Below are positions 47,332 to 55,267 of a DNA stretch of 64,000 nucleotides, in pieces (the first letter of the stretch is position 1; each line of letters begins with the position of its first letter). A program made the translations under genes and the position numbers. This DNA comes from Candidatus Cohnella colombiensis (GTDB lineage Bacteria > Bacillota > Bacilli > Paenibacillales > Paenibacillaceae): positions 682,001-746,000 of the forward strand of contig CP119317.1 in the NCBI GenBank assembly GCA_029203125.1, given 5' to 3'. The notes below the pieces were generated by a model that did not search any database, was not told the DNA's origin, and worked only from the letters and a program-made list of their open reading frames with translations.

Positions 47332-48435
47332 ATGTCAACGCAATTGGTTTCATTGAAGAAGGAAGATGAAGCAAAGGTTATTGAAGAAGCAAGTCAGATT
47401 ATTCAAAAGGTATCTCAAGCTGACGATGCCGCACTTGATTCATTAATGGATGAAGTGGGTAAATTAGGCGCGAAGACGCAAGAGCGTGCAGGTCAAACGC
47501 TGAAGCTCCTTGAGCGTCCGGTAAACGAATTGATGACGGGTAAATCTAGTCAAGTATCCAATCTGATCTTATCGTTGCGTAATGAAGCCGAATCTCTTCA
47601 GCAGAGCAAAGATGTCGGTTTTTTCGGCAAACTGTTCCGCAAATCACCATTTAAGAACTATGTCTACAAATATCAATCGGTCAAAACGAACATCGAAGGT
47701 ATTGTAGCAGGTCTTAGAGATGGTAAAGATACGCTTGAAGAGAACATTGTTAGCATGCGTTCATTGAAGAAAAATTCGATCGAAGAAGTTTACAACCTGC
47801 AATATAAGATTTCGATGGGAAATCAGCTAAAGACACTTTTTGAAGAGCAAATTGCATTGCCAGAAAATGAATCACGCAAAGTGTTCCTAGAGCGCGGTCT
47901 GCGTAAAGTCGTAACACGGATTCAATCGATGACAGAAGAAATCATGTTATTTAATCAAGCGATTGCAGCAACCGACATTATCAACGATACGAATGATAAG
48001 CTAATCGATTCAGTTAATAATTCCATATATAAGACGACAAACCTGATTACGATCTCTGCGATGATTACGATGGCTCTTGAAGATCAAATGAAGGTTGCAC
48101 ATGCGGTTGAAGCAGTAAACAGCACAATTGAAGAGCAATTCAAGCGTAATGCCGAAATGCTCAAAACAACGACAGAGAAATCTGCGGAGCTGCTTAAGAA
48201 GCCTTCGATGTCGATGGAGGCAGTCAATCAAGCGATCAACGATTTGATGAGCGCACTCGATACATCAGAGAAATCCAATCGTGATATTATCGATTCTTGT
48301 AAGGATTATACTGTGAAGATGACAGCAATTAATCAACAAATGACACAGCGCTTAGGTTTAGAAACAGGTAAAAAGGCAGAAGCAGCTTTGCCGGAAGTGT
48401 CAACGAACAGTGAGCTAGATCAATTATTGAAGTAA
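47332..48435 (+). CDS. telA: TelA-family toxic anion resistance protein
   Basis: 367 residues, mostly helical with long coiled-coil segments. Typical TelA regions: FFGKLFRKSPFKNYVYKYQSVKTNIEGIVAGLRDGKDTLEENI, LKTLFEEQIAL, VTRIQSMTEEIMLFNQAIAATDIINDTNDKLIDSVNNSIYKTTNLITISAMITMALEDQ. Homologous in layout to YceH/YaaN of B. subtilis. Family knowledge: linked to tellurite and lantibiotic/envelope stress resistance. Ribosome site AAGAGGAGG. Last gene before a strong terminator, closing the cluster. Confidence 0.93.
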   Translation: MSTQLVSLKKEDEAKVIEEASQIIQKVSQADDAALDSLMDEVGKLGAKTQERAGQTLKLLERPVNELMTGKSSQVSNLILSLRNEAESLQQSKDVGFFGKLFRKSPFKNYVYKYQSVKTNIEGIVAGLRDGKDTLEENIVSMRSLKKNSIEEVYNLQYKISMGNQLKTLFEEQIALPENESRKVFLERGLRKVVTRIQSMTEEIMLFNQAIAATDIINDTNDKLIDSVNNSIYKTTNLITISAMITMALEDQMKVAHAVEAVNSTIEEQFKRNAEMLKTTTEKSAELLKKPSMSMEAVNQAINDLMSALDTSEKSNRDIIDSCKDYTVKMTAINQQMTQRLGLETGKKAEAALPEVSTNSELDQLLK

Positions 48436-48453
48436 ATAAACATGGTCAACTAA

Positions 48454-48480
48454 AGAGGGGGCTAAAGCCCTCTTTTTTGT
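48454..48480 (+). terminator. Intrinsic terminator closing the Ter cluster
   Basis: AAGAGGG, loop GGCTAAAG, CCCTCTT then TTTTGT: short GC-rich stem and a T tract 20 bp after the telA stop. Confidence 0.85.
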
Positions 48481-48565
48481 CCTAAAGCGCCATCATGATT
48501 GACTTCATTGAATCCCCACTCTCCTCATATAGATAGGAGTAGGCTAGGGAGGAGATGGTGAACCT

Positions 48566-48664
48566 GTGGTGGTGCTCGGAATAATCATCATCGTTTTAAT
48601 ATTAGCGGCCGCAAGTGAAAAGACTGAATATGTAGCAAAATGGATTGATCGCTTGCCCAAATAA
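48566..48664 (+). CDS. Small single-span membrane protein (hypothetical)
   Basis: A 32-codon ORF reading VVVLGIIIIVLILAAASEK... and ending WIDRLPK. It starts at one of three consecutive GTG codons (48566, 48569, 48572) behind AGGGAGGAG. One hydrophobic helix then a charged tail, typical of real small membrane proteins. It ends 17 bp before the YitT gene. No family recognised; the poor start codon keeps confidence modest. Confidence 0.45.
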   Translation: MVVLGIIIIVLILAAASEKTEYVAKWIDRLPK

Positions 48665-48681
48665 TCGGGGGACGTACCAAA

Positions 48682-49548
48682 ATGCCAAGAACACACAAAA
48701 AGTATTCCTTTGCTGAACTTGTACAGAAGTTTATATTCATCACGATAGGTGCGGTAATGATGGCGGTTGCGTTGGAAATTTTTCTCGTCCCGAATGCCAT
48801 TATCGATGGCGGTATTACGGGGATTTCCATCGTATTGTCAGAGATTACCTCTGTGAAGCTAGGGTTGTACATCTTTATTATTAACCTGCCATTCCTCTAC
48901 ATCGGATATAAGCAGATCGGAAAGACGTTCGCAATTTCAACGCTTTACGGTGTCGCTGTCATGTCAGTCTCGACGGCTTTGCTACATCCAGTGGAGCCCT
49001 TCACGAATGAGAAAATATTAGCTGTATTGTACGGGGGATTAATTCTCGGTGCCGGCGTCGGTCTCGTTATCCGCTTCGGTGGTGCGCTGGATGGATCGGA
49101 AATTGTAGCGATTCTGTTGTCCAAGAGGTTCCGACTGCCTGTGGGACAAATCATTATGGTTTTCAACGTTTTTATTTTTATTATTGCAGGCTTCGTATTC
49201 GGAGCAGACTCTGCAATGTATTCGATCTTCGCCTTTTACTTAGCAGCAAAAGTGATGGACATTGTCGTTGAAGGCTTGGACGAATCAAAATCAGTTACGG
49301 TGATTTCTCCGGACTATGAGGAAATATCAGATGCGATAATGAACCGGTTAGGTCGCAATACGACTTATTTGTACGCTAGAGGCGGTTACACGAAAGATGA
49401 TACGCAGGTAATCTATTGTGTTGTGACGAGGATAGAGCTTGCAAAGTTGAAATCGATTGTACATGAAATCGATCCAAAGGCGTTCATCTCCATCTCGAAT
49501 GTAGCCGATGTTATGGGCGGTAATATGGATAAGAAGAGTATACATTAA
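48682..49548 (+). CDS. YitT-family membrane protein (DUF161 + DUF2179)
   Basis: 288 residues: a DUF161/YitT membrane domain with five to six spans (FIFITIGAVMMAVALEIFLVPNAIIDGGITGIS, GGLILGAGVGLVIRFGGALDGSEIVAILLSKR) and a soluble C-terminal DUF2179 domain (SVTVISPDYEEISDAIMNRLGRNTTYLYARGGYT, VIYCVVTRIELAKLK). Widespread in Firmicutes; function unknown, possibly transport or signalling. The start at ATG 48682 has GGGGG upstream. Confidence 0.9.
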   Translation: MPRTHKKYSFAELVQKFIFITIGAVMMAVALEIFLVPNAIIDGGITGISIVLSEITSVKLGLYIFIINLPFLYIGYKQIGKTFAISTLYGVAVMSVSTALLHPVEPFTNEKILAVLYGGLILGAGVGLVIRFGGALDGSEIVAILLSKRFRLPVGQIIMVFNVFIFIIAGFVFGADSAMYSIFAFYLAAKVMDIVVEGLDESKSVTVISPDYEEISDAIMNRLGRNTTYLYARGGYTKDDTQVIYCVVTRIELAKLKSIVHEIDPKAFISISNVADVMGGNMDKKSIH

Positions 49549-49555
49549 TCAATAA

Positions 49556-49591
49556 GGCACGTTACAAGAATAACTTGAGCGTGTCTTTTTT
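49556..49591 (+). terminator. Probable terminator after yitT-like gene
   Basis: GGCACG..AAG pairs with CTTGAGCGTGTC with mismatches, followed by TTTTTT. Confidence 0.55.
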
Positions 49592-49658
49592 ACTTCATCT
49601 ACTGTAAAAATTATGGTATATAGGATATGTGTGGTTATTGTAGAGTGGGGGTTATAAA

Positions 49659-51059
49659 GTGCGTTATCGAATGAGCATTATATTGCTGATTGCTTGTCTC
49701 ATGATCTTATTGAGTAGCTGTAAGGCTGTAAATGGCCAGAATGTGGAGCAAGCTTTGAAACCGCTAGACAATAATGAAAAGGTTTCAATTACAATTATGT
49801 TTTGGGATTCGACCTTTTTCAATATGAAGTATGGCGATAAATTTCAAGAGTCCTTTCCGAATATCGATTTTAAAGTGATTAATATGGCAGAGCTGACGGA
49901 TAATGTGCAAAGTCCGCGAAATGATACCTACGATCAATTTATCGCCAAATACAAACCTGATGTGCTAATGCTTCCAGACGATCAGTTCAGAAGGTTTGCG
50001 AAAGAAGGAAAGCTCTATGGATTGGATTCTGTAATCGAACAGGACCAATTTCCTGTAGCACGATTGAATCCAACATTGTTACGTATGCTGCTCAATGCGG
50101 GAAATGGAAAGGTGTATGGACTTGCGCCTGATTTTACGAGCTCGGCACTGTTTTATAATATCGATTTATTTAACAAATATCATATTTCATTGCCGCAGGA
50201 CGGAATGAGCTGGGATGAAGTATTTGAATTGGCTAAGAAGTTCCCAACTGATGGGGAAGCAGATCAACGGGATTATGGATTTGTTCCTATTATGTTTACA
50301 GACCTATTCAATTTCATCACTTCTATTGCGAAAGTACAGGGGGCACAGTATGTTGAAGATGGTTCTACACAGTTAAGTTTAAATTCGAGGGAGTGGGTAA
50401 ATACAGCATCATTCGTAATAGATGCCATTCACTCCGGAGCTATGCGGATGTACTCTGATGAAGAGCGATTTACAGATGATCTTTTTTCTCGATATATGAG
50501 CAATTTATTTATTAATGGAAGAGCGGCAATGTCATTTGCCCCGTACTACTCTGTTCAGGAGCTATCACAGGCCAGACAAAGCATTCAAAATCTTTCCTCG
50601 TTCCAATGGGCGGTTGTAACAGCACCAGTCGCATCAGGTAATCGCAGTCAAAGTGCATATAATATGCTTGGGATGACTTATGCCATTTTAGATGAATCAC
50701 AAAGTAAGCGTGCGGCTTGGGAAGTGATTAAATTTATCAATAGTGAGCAATATGCAAAAGACAATCCCGAATCCATGTATGGCAATCTATCCGCATGGTC
50801 AGATGCAACATTCAAACAGGATGGAGTATCGATGGAGCCCTTCTTCAAGTTAGAACCGTTCGAAACAAATATGGGTAATGTGATCAATTTGCCACCGATT
50901 TTCTTTGATCAATTATCATTTGTCGCATCTATGGAGCTAAAACGTGTCATTGACTATGAGATGACTGCTCAAGAGGCGATGGAATCGATTCAGAAGAAGG
51001 GCCAAGTGCAATTGGATGAACTACTCCGTGCTGCAAGTGAAACTGTCACACAGAACTAG
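49659..51059 (+). CDS. Orphan extracellular solute-binding lipoprotein
   Basis: 466 residues starting at GTG 49659 behind GAGTGGGGG. Lipoprotein signal MRYRMSIILLIACLMILLSSC. Family 1 solute-binding body (VSITIMFWDSTFFNMKYGDKFQESFPNIDFKVINM, YGLAPDFTSSALFYNIDLFNKYHISLPQDGMSWDEVFELAKKF, AAMSFAPYYSVQEL). There are no permeases or ATPase next to it, so it may feed another transporter or serve a sensor. Its stop overlaps the stop of the convergent NlpC/P60 gene. Confidence 0.88.
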   Translation: MRYRMSIILLIACLMILLSSCKAVNGQNVEQALKPLDNNEKVSITIMFWDSTFFNMKYGDKFQESFPNIDFKVINMAELTDNVQSPRNDTYDQFIAKYKPDVLMLPDDQFRRFAKEGKLYGLDSVIEQDQFPVARLNPTLLRMLLNAGNGKVYGLAPDFTSSALFYNIDLFNKYHISLPQDGMSWDEVFELAKKFPTDGEADQRDYGFVPIMFTDLFNFITSIAKVQGAQYVEDGSTQLSLNSREWVNTASFVIDAIHSGAMRMYSDEERFTDDLFSRYMSNLFINGRAAMSFAPYYSVQELSQARQSIQNLSSFQWAVVTAPVASGNRSQSAYNMLGMTYAILDESQSKRAAWEVIKFINSEQYAKDNPESMYGNLSAWSDATFKQDGVSMEPFFKLEPFETNMGNVINLPPIFFDQLSFVASMELKRVIDYEMTAQEAMESIQKKGQVQLDELLRAASETVTQN

Positions 51060-51577
51060 CTTACGCGTCTTGCAGTAATGTAGCGGTCTGTGTAGGAGCT
51101 AAGATTGCTAATGACCACACCGTTAACCTTGCTACCCGTCGTGTTGTGAATGAATTTTCCGTTACCCATATAGATACCGACGTGGTTGATTTTTCCCTTC
51201 GTGCTCACGCTGAAAAATATCAAATCGCCTGCTTTAAGGTTGCTTTTAGAAACGTAAACGCCTTGCTTGCTTTGAGAGCTTGATCCCCACTTTAATGAGA
51301 TACCCTGAGAAGCGAAAACATATTTTGTGAATGAGGAACAGTCGAATTGATATCTGGATGGATTGTTAACACCAAATTTATAAGTGACCTTGCCTTGTAA
51401 TGACTTGGCAAAATTGACGATCGCAGTCATTTTTTTAGCTTTGCTTGTGGATGAGCTGACTTGTGTTGTAGCAGCGGCAGCAGTCTGAGTATGATTAACA
51501 ATCATGGAGCCGGAAAGCACCATGGTTAGACATGTAGCAGTGAGTAGTGTTTTTTTCCATATTGGATATATTGTCAT
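51056..51577 (-). CDS. Secreted NlpC/P60 peptidoglycan endopeptidase
   Basis: 173 residues with a signal peptide (~36 residues to TAAAA) and a C-terminal NlpC/P60 domain. Predicted catalytic Cys80 in YQFDCSSFTKYVF and His132 in INHVGIYMGNG, with a further His in KFIHNTTG. Such enzymes cut the peptide stem of peptidoglycan (gamma-D-Glu bond). There are no LysM or SH3 binding domains, so it is a minimal form. ATG behind GGAGGTAC. Shares 4 bp with the convergent lipoprotein gene. Confidence 0.9.
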   Translation of the reverse strand: MTIYPIWKKTLLTATCLTMVLSGSMIVNHTQTAAAATTQVSSSTSKAKKMTAIVNFAKSLQGKVTYKFGVNNPSRYQFDCSSFTKYVFASQGISLKWGSSSQSKQGVYVSKSNLKAGDLIFFSVSTKGKINHVGIYMGNGKFIHNTTGSKVNGVVISNLSSYTDRYITARRVS

Positions 51578-51747
51578 GTGTAGTACCTCCAGTTGTATGG
51601 GTTGTCTTGCTGCGGTCAGTATAACATCGGATTACGAACGAATAGGCGAAATTGAGCATATCTTAATGAACCACAATCTGCTAACAGGCTGTAAAAAGGA
51701 GAAAATTGTAGATATATAGAGCAAAATAAACTTTAATTAGTGTTGAA

Positions 51748-51777
51748 TTGACGATATCGTTACACATCTTCTATAAT
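51748..51777 (+). promoter_or_regulatory. Sigma-A promoter for the guanylate-kinase-like gene
   Basis: TTGACG (51748-51753), 18-bp spacer, TATAAT (51772-51777). A perfect palindrome ACGATATCGT (51751-51760) overlaps the -35 end and may be an operator. Confidence 0.7.
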
Positions 51778-51838
51778 GATTAAATAATCGAAAATTTTGC
51801 GAAATCAAATCTAGTTTTATGAGAGGGAGATGGCGCTG

Positions 51839-52426
51839 ATGCACGAATTCAGAGACAAGGAGAAAATCATTGTCTTCACAGGACCGGACGGATCTGGAAG
51901 GAAATCAGTTGCTGAAGCAGTCGGCCACACATTCGGTATGGCAAAGGTCGTATCGTTCACTACGAGAGCCCCAAGGCCCGGAGAAGTGAATGGATTCGAT
52001 TATCATTTCATTACTCAACAAAGCTACAATCAGATGGAAGAGCAAGGAGAGTTTCTTGAAAGCGTTACGATTAACGGAAACAGCTACGGCATTCGTGGTG
52101 TTGATGTTGAAGAACATTTAGAGACGAATGGCTGCAGCTATTTGATTCTTAATCACGAAGGTGCGGACATCTTGAAAAAGGTGTATGGCGATAAAGTGAT
52201 TCGGTTGTTCATTTACGCTGATCGGCAGACGGTGGAAGAGCGTCAGCGATTGCTAGGACTGGATGAAGAAATCATTGCTAATCACTTAAGTCACTACGAC
52301 CAGGAAGTCGATTATCGGTCCTCATGCGAGCATTCTTACGAAAACTATGATCTGGCGCAGACAACGTACGAAATAACGAATACGCTTGAAACCTACCTTG
52401 ATCGAAATTTAGTGGATAAAGATTAA
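51839..52426 (+). CDS. Guanylate kinase-like protein with altered P-loop
   Basis: 195 residues from the ATG at 51839; GAGAGGGAG lies nine bases upstream and abuts the alternative ATG at 51830. Guanylate-kinase features: KIIVFTGPDGSGRKS, SFTTRAPRPGEVNGFDYHFIT, FLESVTINGNSYGI. The P-loop of true guanylate kinases is GPSGVGKST; here GPDGSGRKS puts Arg at the catalytic Lys and Lys at the Ser/Thr. The C-terminal part is also divergent. It is therefore a paralogue whose kinase activity is doubtful. Stands alone with its own promoter and terminator. Confidence 0.8.
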   Translation: MHEFRDKEKIIVFTGPDGSGRKSVAEAVGHTFGMAKVVSFTTRAPRPGEVNGFDYHFITQQSYNQMEEQGEFLESVTINGNSYGIRGVDVEEHLETNGCSYLILNHEGADILKKVYGDKVIRLFIYADRQTVEERQRLLGLDEEIIANHLSHYDQEVDYRSSCEHSYENYDLAQTTYEITNTLETYLDRNLVDKD

Positions 52427-52436
52427 TTTCATAGTT

Positions 52437-52480
52437 ACCGCGACTCCGAACATTTTGTTGTCTGAGTCGCGGTTTTTTAT
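52437..52480 (+). terminator. Intrinsic terminator
   Basis: ACCGCGACTC and GAGTCGCGGT form a perfect 10-bp stem with a 17-base loop, followed by TTTTTTATT. Confidence 0.85.
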
Positions 52481-52497
52481 TGCGAAATAGATGAATT

Positions 52498-52542
52498 TTG
52501 TTAGCGATGTGATATACTTGTTATGATAACAATATTGCTAAC
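52498..52542 (+). promoter_or_regulatory. Promoter and nested palindromic operator of the beta-mannosidase gene
   Basis: TTGTTA (52498-52503), 18 bp, TATGAT (52522-52527) fits a sigma-A promoter. TTGTTATGATAACAA (52518-52532) is a perfect 15-bp dyad over the -10 region, and GTTAGC (52500-52505) faces GCTAAC (52537-52542) outside it. Such a site over the -10 suggests repression by an unlinked sugar regulator. Confidence 0.65.
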
Positions 52543-52563
52543 GAGCGATGGTGGAGGATGAAC

Positions 52564-55104
52564 GTGAGCGAACTAGAATGGCAGTTGAAGGATTGGAAGT
52601 TCAAGGCGTATGAGGATAACGAATGGCTAACGGCACAGGTGCCGGGATGTGTGCATACAGATTTATTGCGTAACAAGTTGATCCCTGATCCATTCGTTGG
52701 TACGAATGAAAAGCAACTTCAATGGATTGATCGAAAAGATTGGGAGTATGCAACAGAGTTTAATGTGCCACCTGAATTGCTTGCGCATACAAAGCTTGAG
52801 CTTGTATTTGAGGGCTTGGACACTTATGCAGATGTTTATTGTAATGATGTTGAGATTTTGTCAGCTAACAATATGTTTCGGACGTGGGTTATCGATGTAA
52901 AGCCTTATGTGAAGGCAGAAGGCAATACGATTCGCATCCGCTTCCGTTCACCGATTCAAGAGGGCTTGACGAAGCTTGCGGCTCTTGGTTATCCGCTTCC
53001 AGCGACGAATGACGATTCAAAGACAGGTGAGCTTGGAGAGCAGAAGGTAAGCATCTTCTCGCGTAAAGCTCCGTTCCATTATGGTTGGGATTGGGGTCCT
53101 CGTTTCGTAACGAGTGGGATTTGGAAAAATGTATATCTACGTGGCTGGAGCGGGAATGTCGTACGGGATTTGTTCATTCGACAAGATGCTGTAACTGCGG
53201 ATACAGCGAAGCTAACAGCAATTTTGGAGATCGAATCCGATGTGACTGGTGAAGCAGAGCTGAAGCTAGTGACGGATCGCGGGCAATCATGGTCGACACA
53301 AGTAAACCTAACAAAAGGTCTACAGGTTGTGGAACTAGCCGTTGTCATCGATCGTCCGACACTGTGGTGGTCGCGCGGACTAGGCGAACCGAATCTATAT
53401 ACGTTTGATGCTACTATCGTGCATGAAGGTGTGGAAACTGCGCGCAAGTCGGTTCGAACAGGGCTTCGCTCAGTGAAGCTAATTCGCAAACCTGATGCTC
53501 ACGGAACGTCGTTTTATTTTGAAGTCAACGGTGTTGCGGTGTTTGCTAAAGGAGCAAATCATATTCCGAACGATAGCTTTGTGACAGAAGTGACGGAACA
53601 GCGTTACCGTCATGAAGTCGCGAGTGCAGCGGAATCAAATATGAACATGCTCCGAATTTGGGGCGGTGGCATTTACGAGCTCGATATTTTCTACGATCTT
53701 TGTGATGAATACGGTATTCTCGTATGGCAAGACTTCATGTTCGCTTGCAGTATGTACCCAGGTGATCAGGCGTTCTTGGACAATGTGCGTGCAGAAGCAG
53801 TGGATAACGTTCGCAGACTGCGGAATCATGCGAGTATTGCGTTGTGGTGTGGCAACAATGAGATTGATGGTGCTTGGGCACATTACATTGAGGAAGGCGG
53901 TTGGGGCTGGAAGAAAGACTATACGAAGGAGCAACGTGATAAGATCTGGGCCGATTATGAGGCGATCTTCCATCACATTCTTCCTGACGTTGTCGGCTCG
54001 CTATCCCCTGAAATTGATTACTGGCCGTCTTCGCCGATGCAAACACTTACGAATAGTGTGGCACAGCATGCAACGAATGATTCGAAGCATGGTGATGTGC
54101 ATTTCTGGGCTGTATGGCATGCGTCGGAGCCGTTCGAGAACTATAAGAACAACATTGGTCGCTTTATGAGTGAATATGGCTTCCAATCGTTCCCTGAAGA
54201 GAAGACGGTACGCACCTATGCGGCTGAAAACGAGATGGCGCTTGATTCGGAAGTGATGCTGCACCATCAGAAGAATGGACGCGGCAACTTCCTGATCAAG
54301 GAATATTCCGAGAAATATATGAAAGAACCAAAAGATTTCGTATCTTTCCTTTATATGAGTCATGTGCTTCAAGCAGAAGGTATGAAGATGGCGATTGAGT
54401 CACATCGTCGTGCGATGGATTATTGCATGGGTACGCTATACTGGCAAATGAACGATTGTTGGCCGGTTGCATCATGGTCGAGCATGGACTACTACGGACG
54501 CTGGAAAGCGATTCAGTATTATGCGAAACGTTCATTCCGTGATGTGCTCGTGTCGATTGATCAGAATGAGGATTCAGTGGACATTCATCTGGTGTCTGAT
54601 CTTCAGCGGTCGATAGCAGGAAATGTACAATGGAAGCTGTACGATTTCGCAGGCGGACTACTGAAGCAAGGGTCCGAAGCGGTCAAGCTTGCAGCAGGAT
54701 CTGCAATAAAGAGTTTGTCGCTGTCGGCAAGTGGGCTATTGGGTGAAAACAATCCGAATCAATCGGTACTCGTAGTAGAACTGGTTGAGGGTGATGCGGT
54801 ATTGGATCGTAAGGAGCACTATTTTGCGTATTCGAAGTTCCTTGAGCTTGCTACAGATCCAGGTGTAATTGTGCAGGAAGTAGCGGGTAGTGAAGGAACG
54901 CGCTTCGAGCTATCGTCTACTCAGCTTGCTAAGCAAGTATGGTTGCAAACCGAAGTTGAGGGGATCTTCTCTGATAACTTCTTCGATCTTATACCGGGCG
55001 TTCCAGTAACTGTACAATTTCTGAAGCGCGATGTGAATGGCGCAGCTTTTGCACCTGCTTCGCCGGAGCGGATTGAAGTCAAGTCTATGGTGGACTTCTG
55101 CTAA
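52564..55104 (+). CDS. GH2-family beta-mannosidase
   Basis: About 846 residues, the usual length of cytoplasmic beta-mannosidases. No signal peptide. Features: LKDWKFKAYEDNEWLTAQVPGCVHTDLL, KAPFHYGWDWGPRFVTSGIWKNVYL, MNMLRIWGGGIYELDIFYDLCDEYGILVWQDFMFACSMYP. Predicted acid/base is E433 in WCGNNE and nucleophile E537 in FMSEYGFQS (numbered from 52564). Start: GGAGG touches the ATG at 52558, so the GTG at 52564 (seven bases away) is preferred. It should remove mannose from the non-reducing end of imported manno-oligosaccharides. Confidence 0.9.
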   Translation: MSELEWQLKDWKFKAYEDNEWLTAQVPGCVHTDLLRNKLIPDPFVGTNEKQLQWIDRKDWEYATEFNVPPELLAHTKLELVFEGLDTYADVYCNDVEILSANNMFRTWVIDVKPYVKAEGNTIRIRFRSPIQEGLTKLAALGYPLPATNDDSKTGELGEQKVSIFSRKAPFHYGWDWGPRFVTSGIWKNVYLRGWSGNVVRDLFIRQDAVTADTAKLTAILEIESDVTGEAELKLVTDRGQSWSTQVNLTKGLQVVELAVVIDRPTLWWSRGLGEPNLYTFDATIVHEGVETARKSVRTGLRSVKLIRKPDAHGTSFYFEVNGVAVFAKGANHIPNDSFVTEVTEQRYRHEVASAAESNMNMLRIWGGGIYELDIFYDLCDEYGILVWQDFMFACSMYPGDQAFLDNVRAEAVDNVRRLRNHASIALWCGNNEIDGAWAHYIEEGGWGWKKDYTKEQRDKIWADYEAIFHHILPDVVGSLSPEIDYWPSSPMQTLTNSVAQHATNDSKHGDVHFWAVWHASEPFENYKNNIGRFMSEYGFQSFPEEKTVRTYAAENEMALDSEVMLHHQKNGRGNFLIKEYSEKYMKEPKDFVSFLYMSHVLQAEGMKMAIESHRRAMDYCMGTLYWQMNDCWPVASWSSMDYYGRWKAIQYYAKRSFRDVLVSIDQNEDSVDIHLVSDLQRSIAGNVQWKLYDFAGGLLKQGSEAVKLAAGSAIKSLSLSASGLLGENNPNQSVLVVELVEGDAVLDRKEHYFAYSKFLELATDPGVIVQEVAGSEGTRFELSSTQLAKQVWLQTEVEGIFSDNFFDLIPGVPVTVQFLKRDVNGAAFAPASPERIEVKSMVDFC

Positions 55105-55201
55105 GTTAGTGCAGGTGGATGCTTAGGCAAGACGAAAAAAATGTTGCCAATCCAATTTTTGTATGTTATTGTTTGCTTACATTTCAATAGCTAGCGGAAG
55201 C

Positions 55202-55249
55202 ACCGCAAATTCTGGCGTTTAGTCGCCGGGGTTTGCGGTTTTTTGTTTT
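55202..55249 (+). terminator. Intrinsic terminator upstream of the tad locus
   Basis: ACCGCAAA pairs with TTTGCGGT, with an inner GGCG/CGCC stem, then TTTTTTGTTTT. It ends the mannosidase transcript and lies just before the tad ribosome site, so it may also control entry into the tad genes. Confidence 0.75.
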
Positions 55250-55267
55250 CCGTGGGAAGGAGGAGCA

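Noticed and set aside
55140..55260. Possible cyclic-di-GMP riboswitch ahead of the tad locus
   Set aside because: The conserved GEMM core is absent; the sequence is explained by a terminator with an internal loop.
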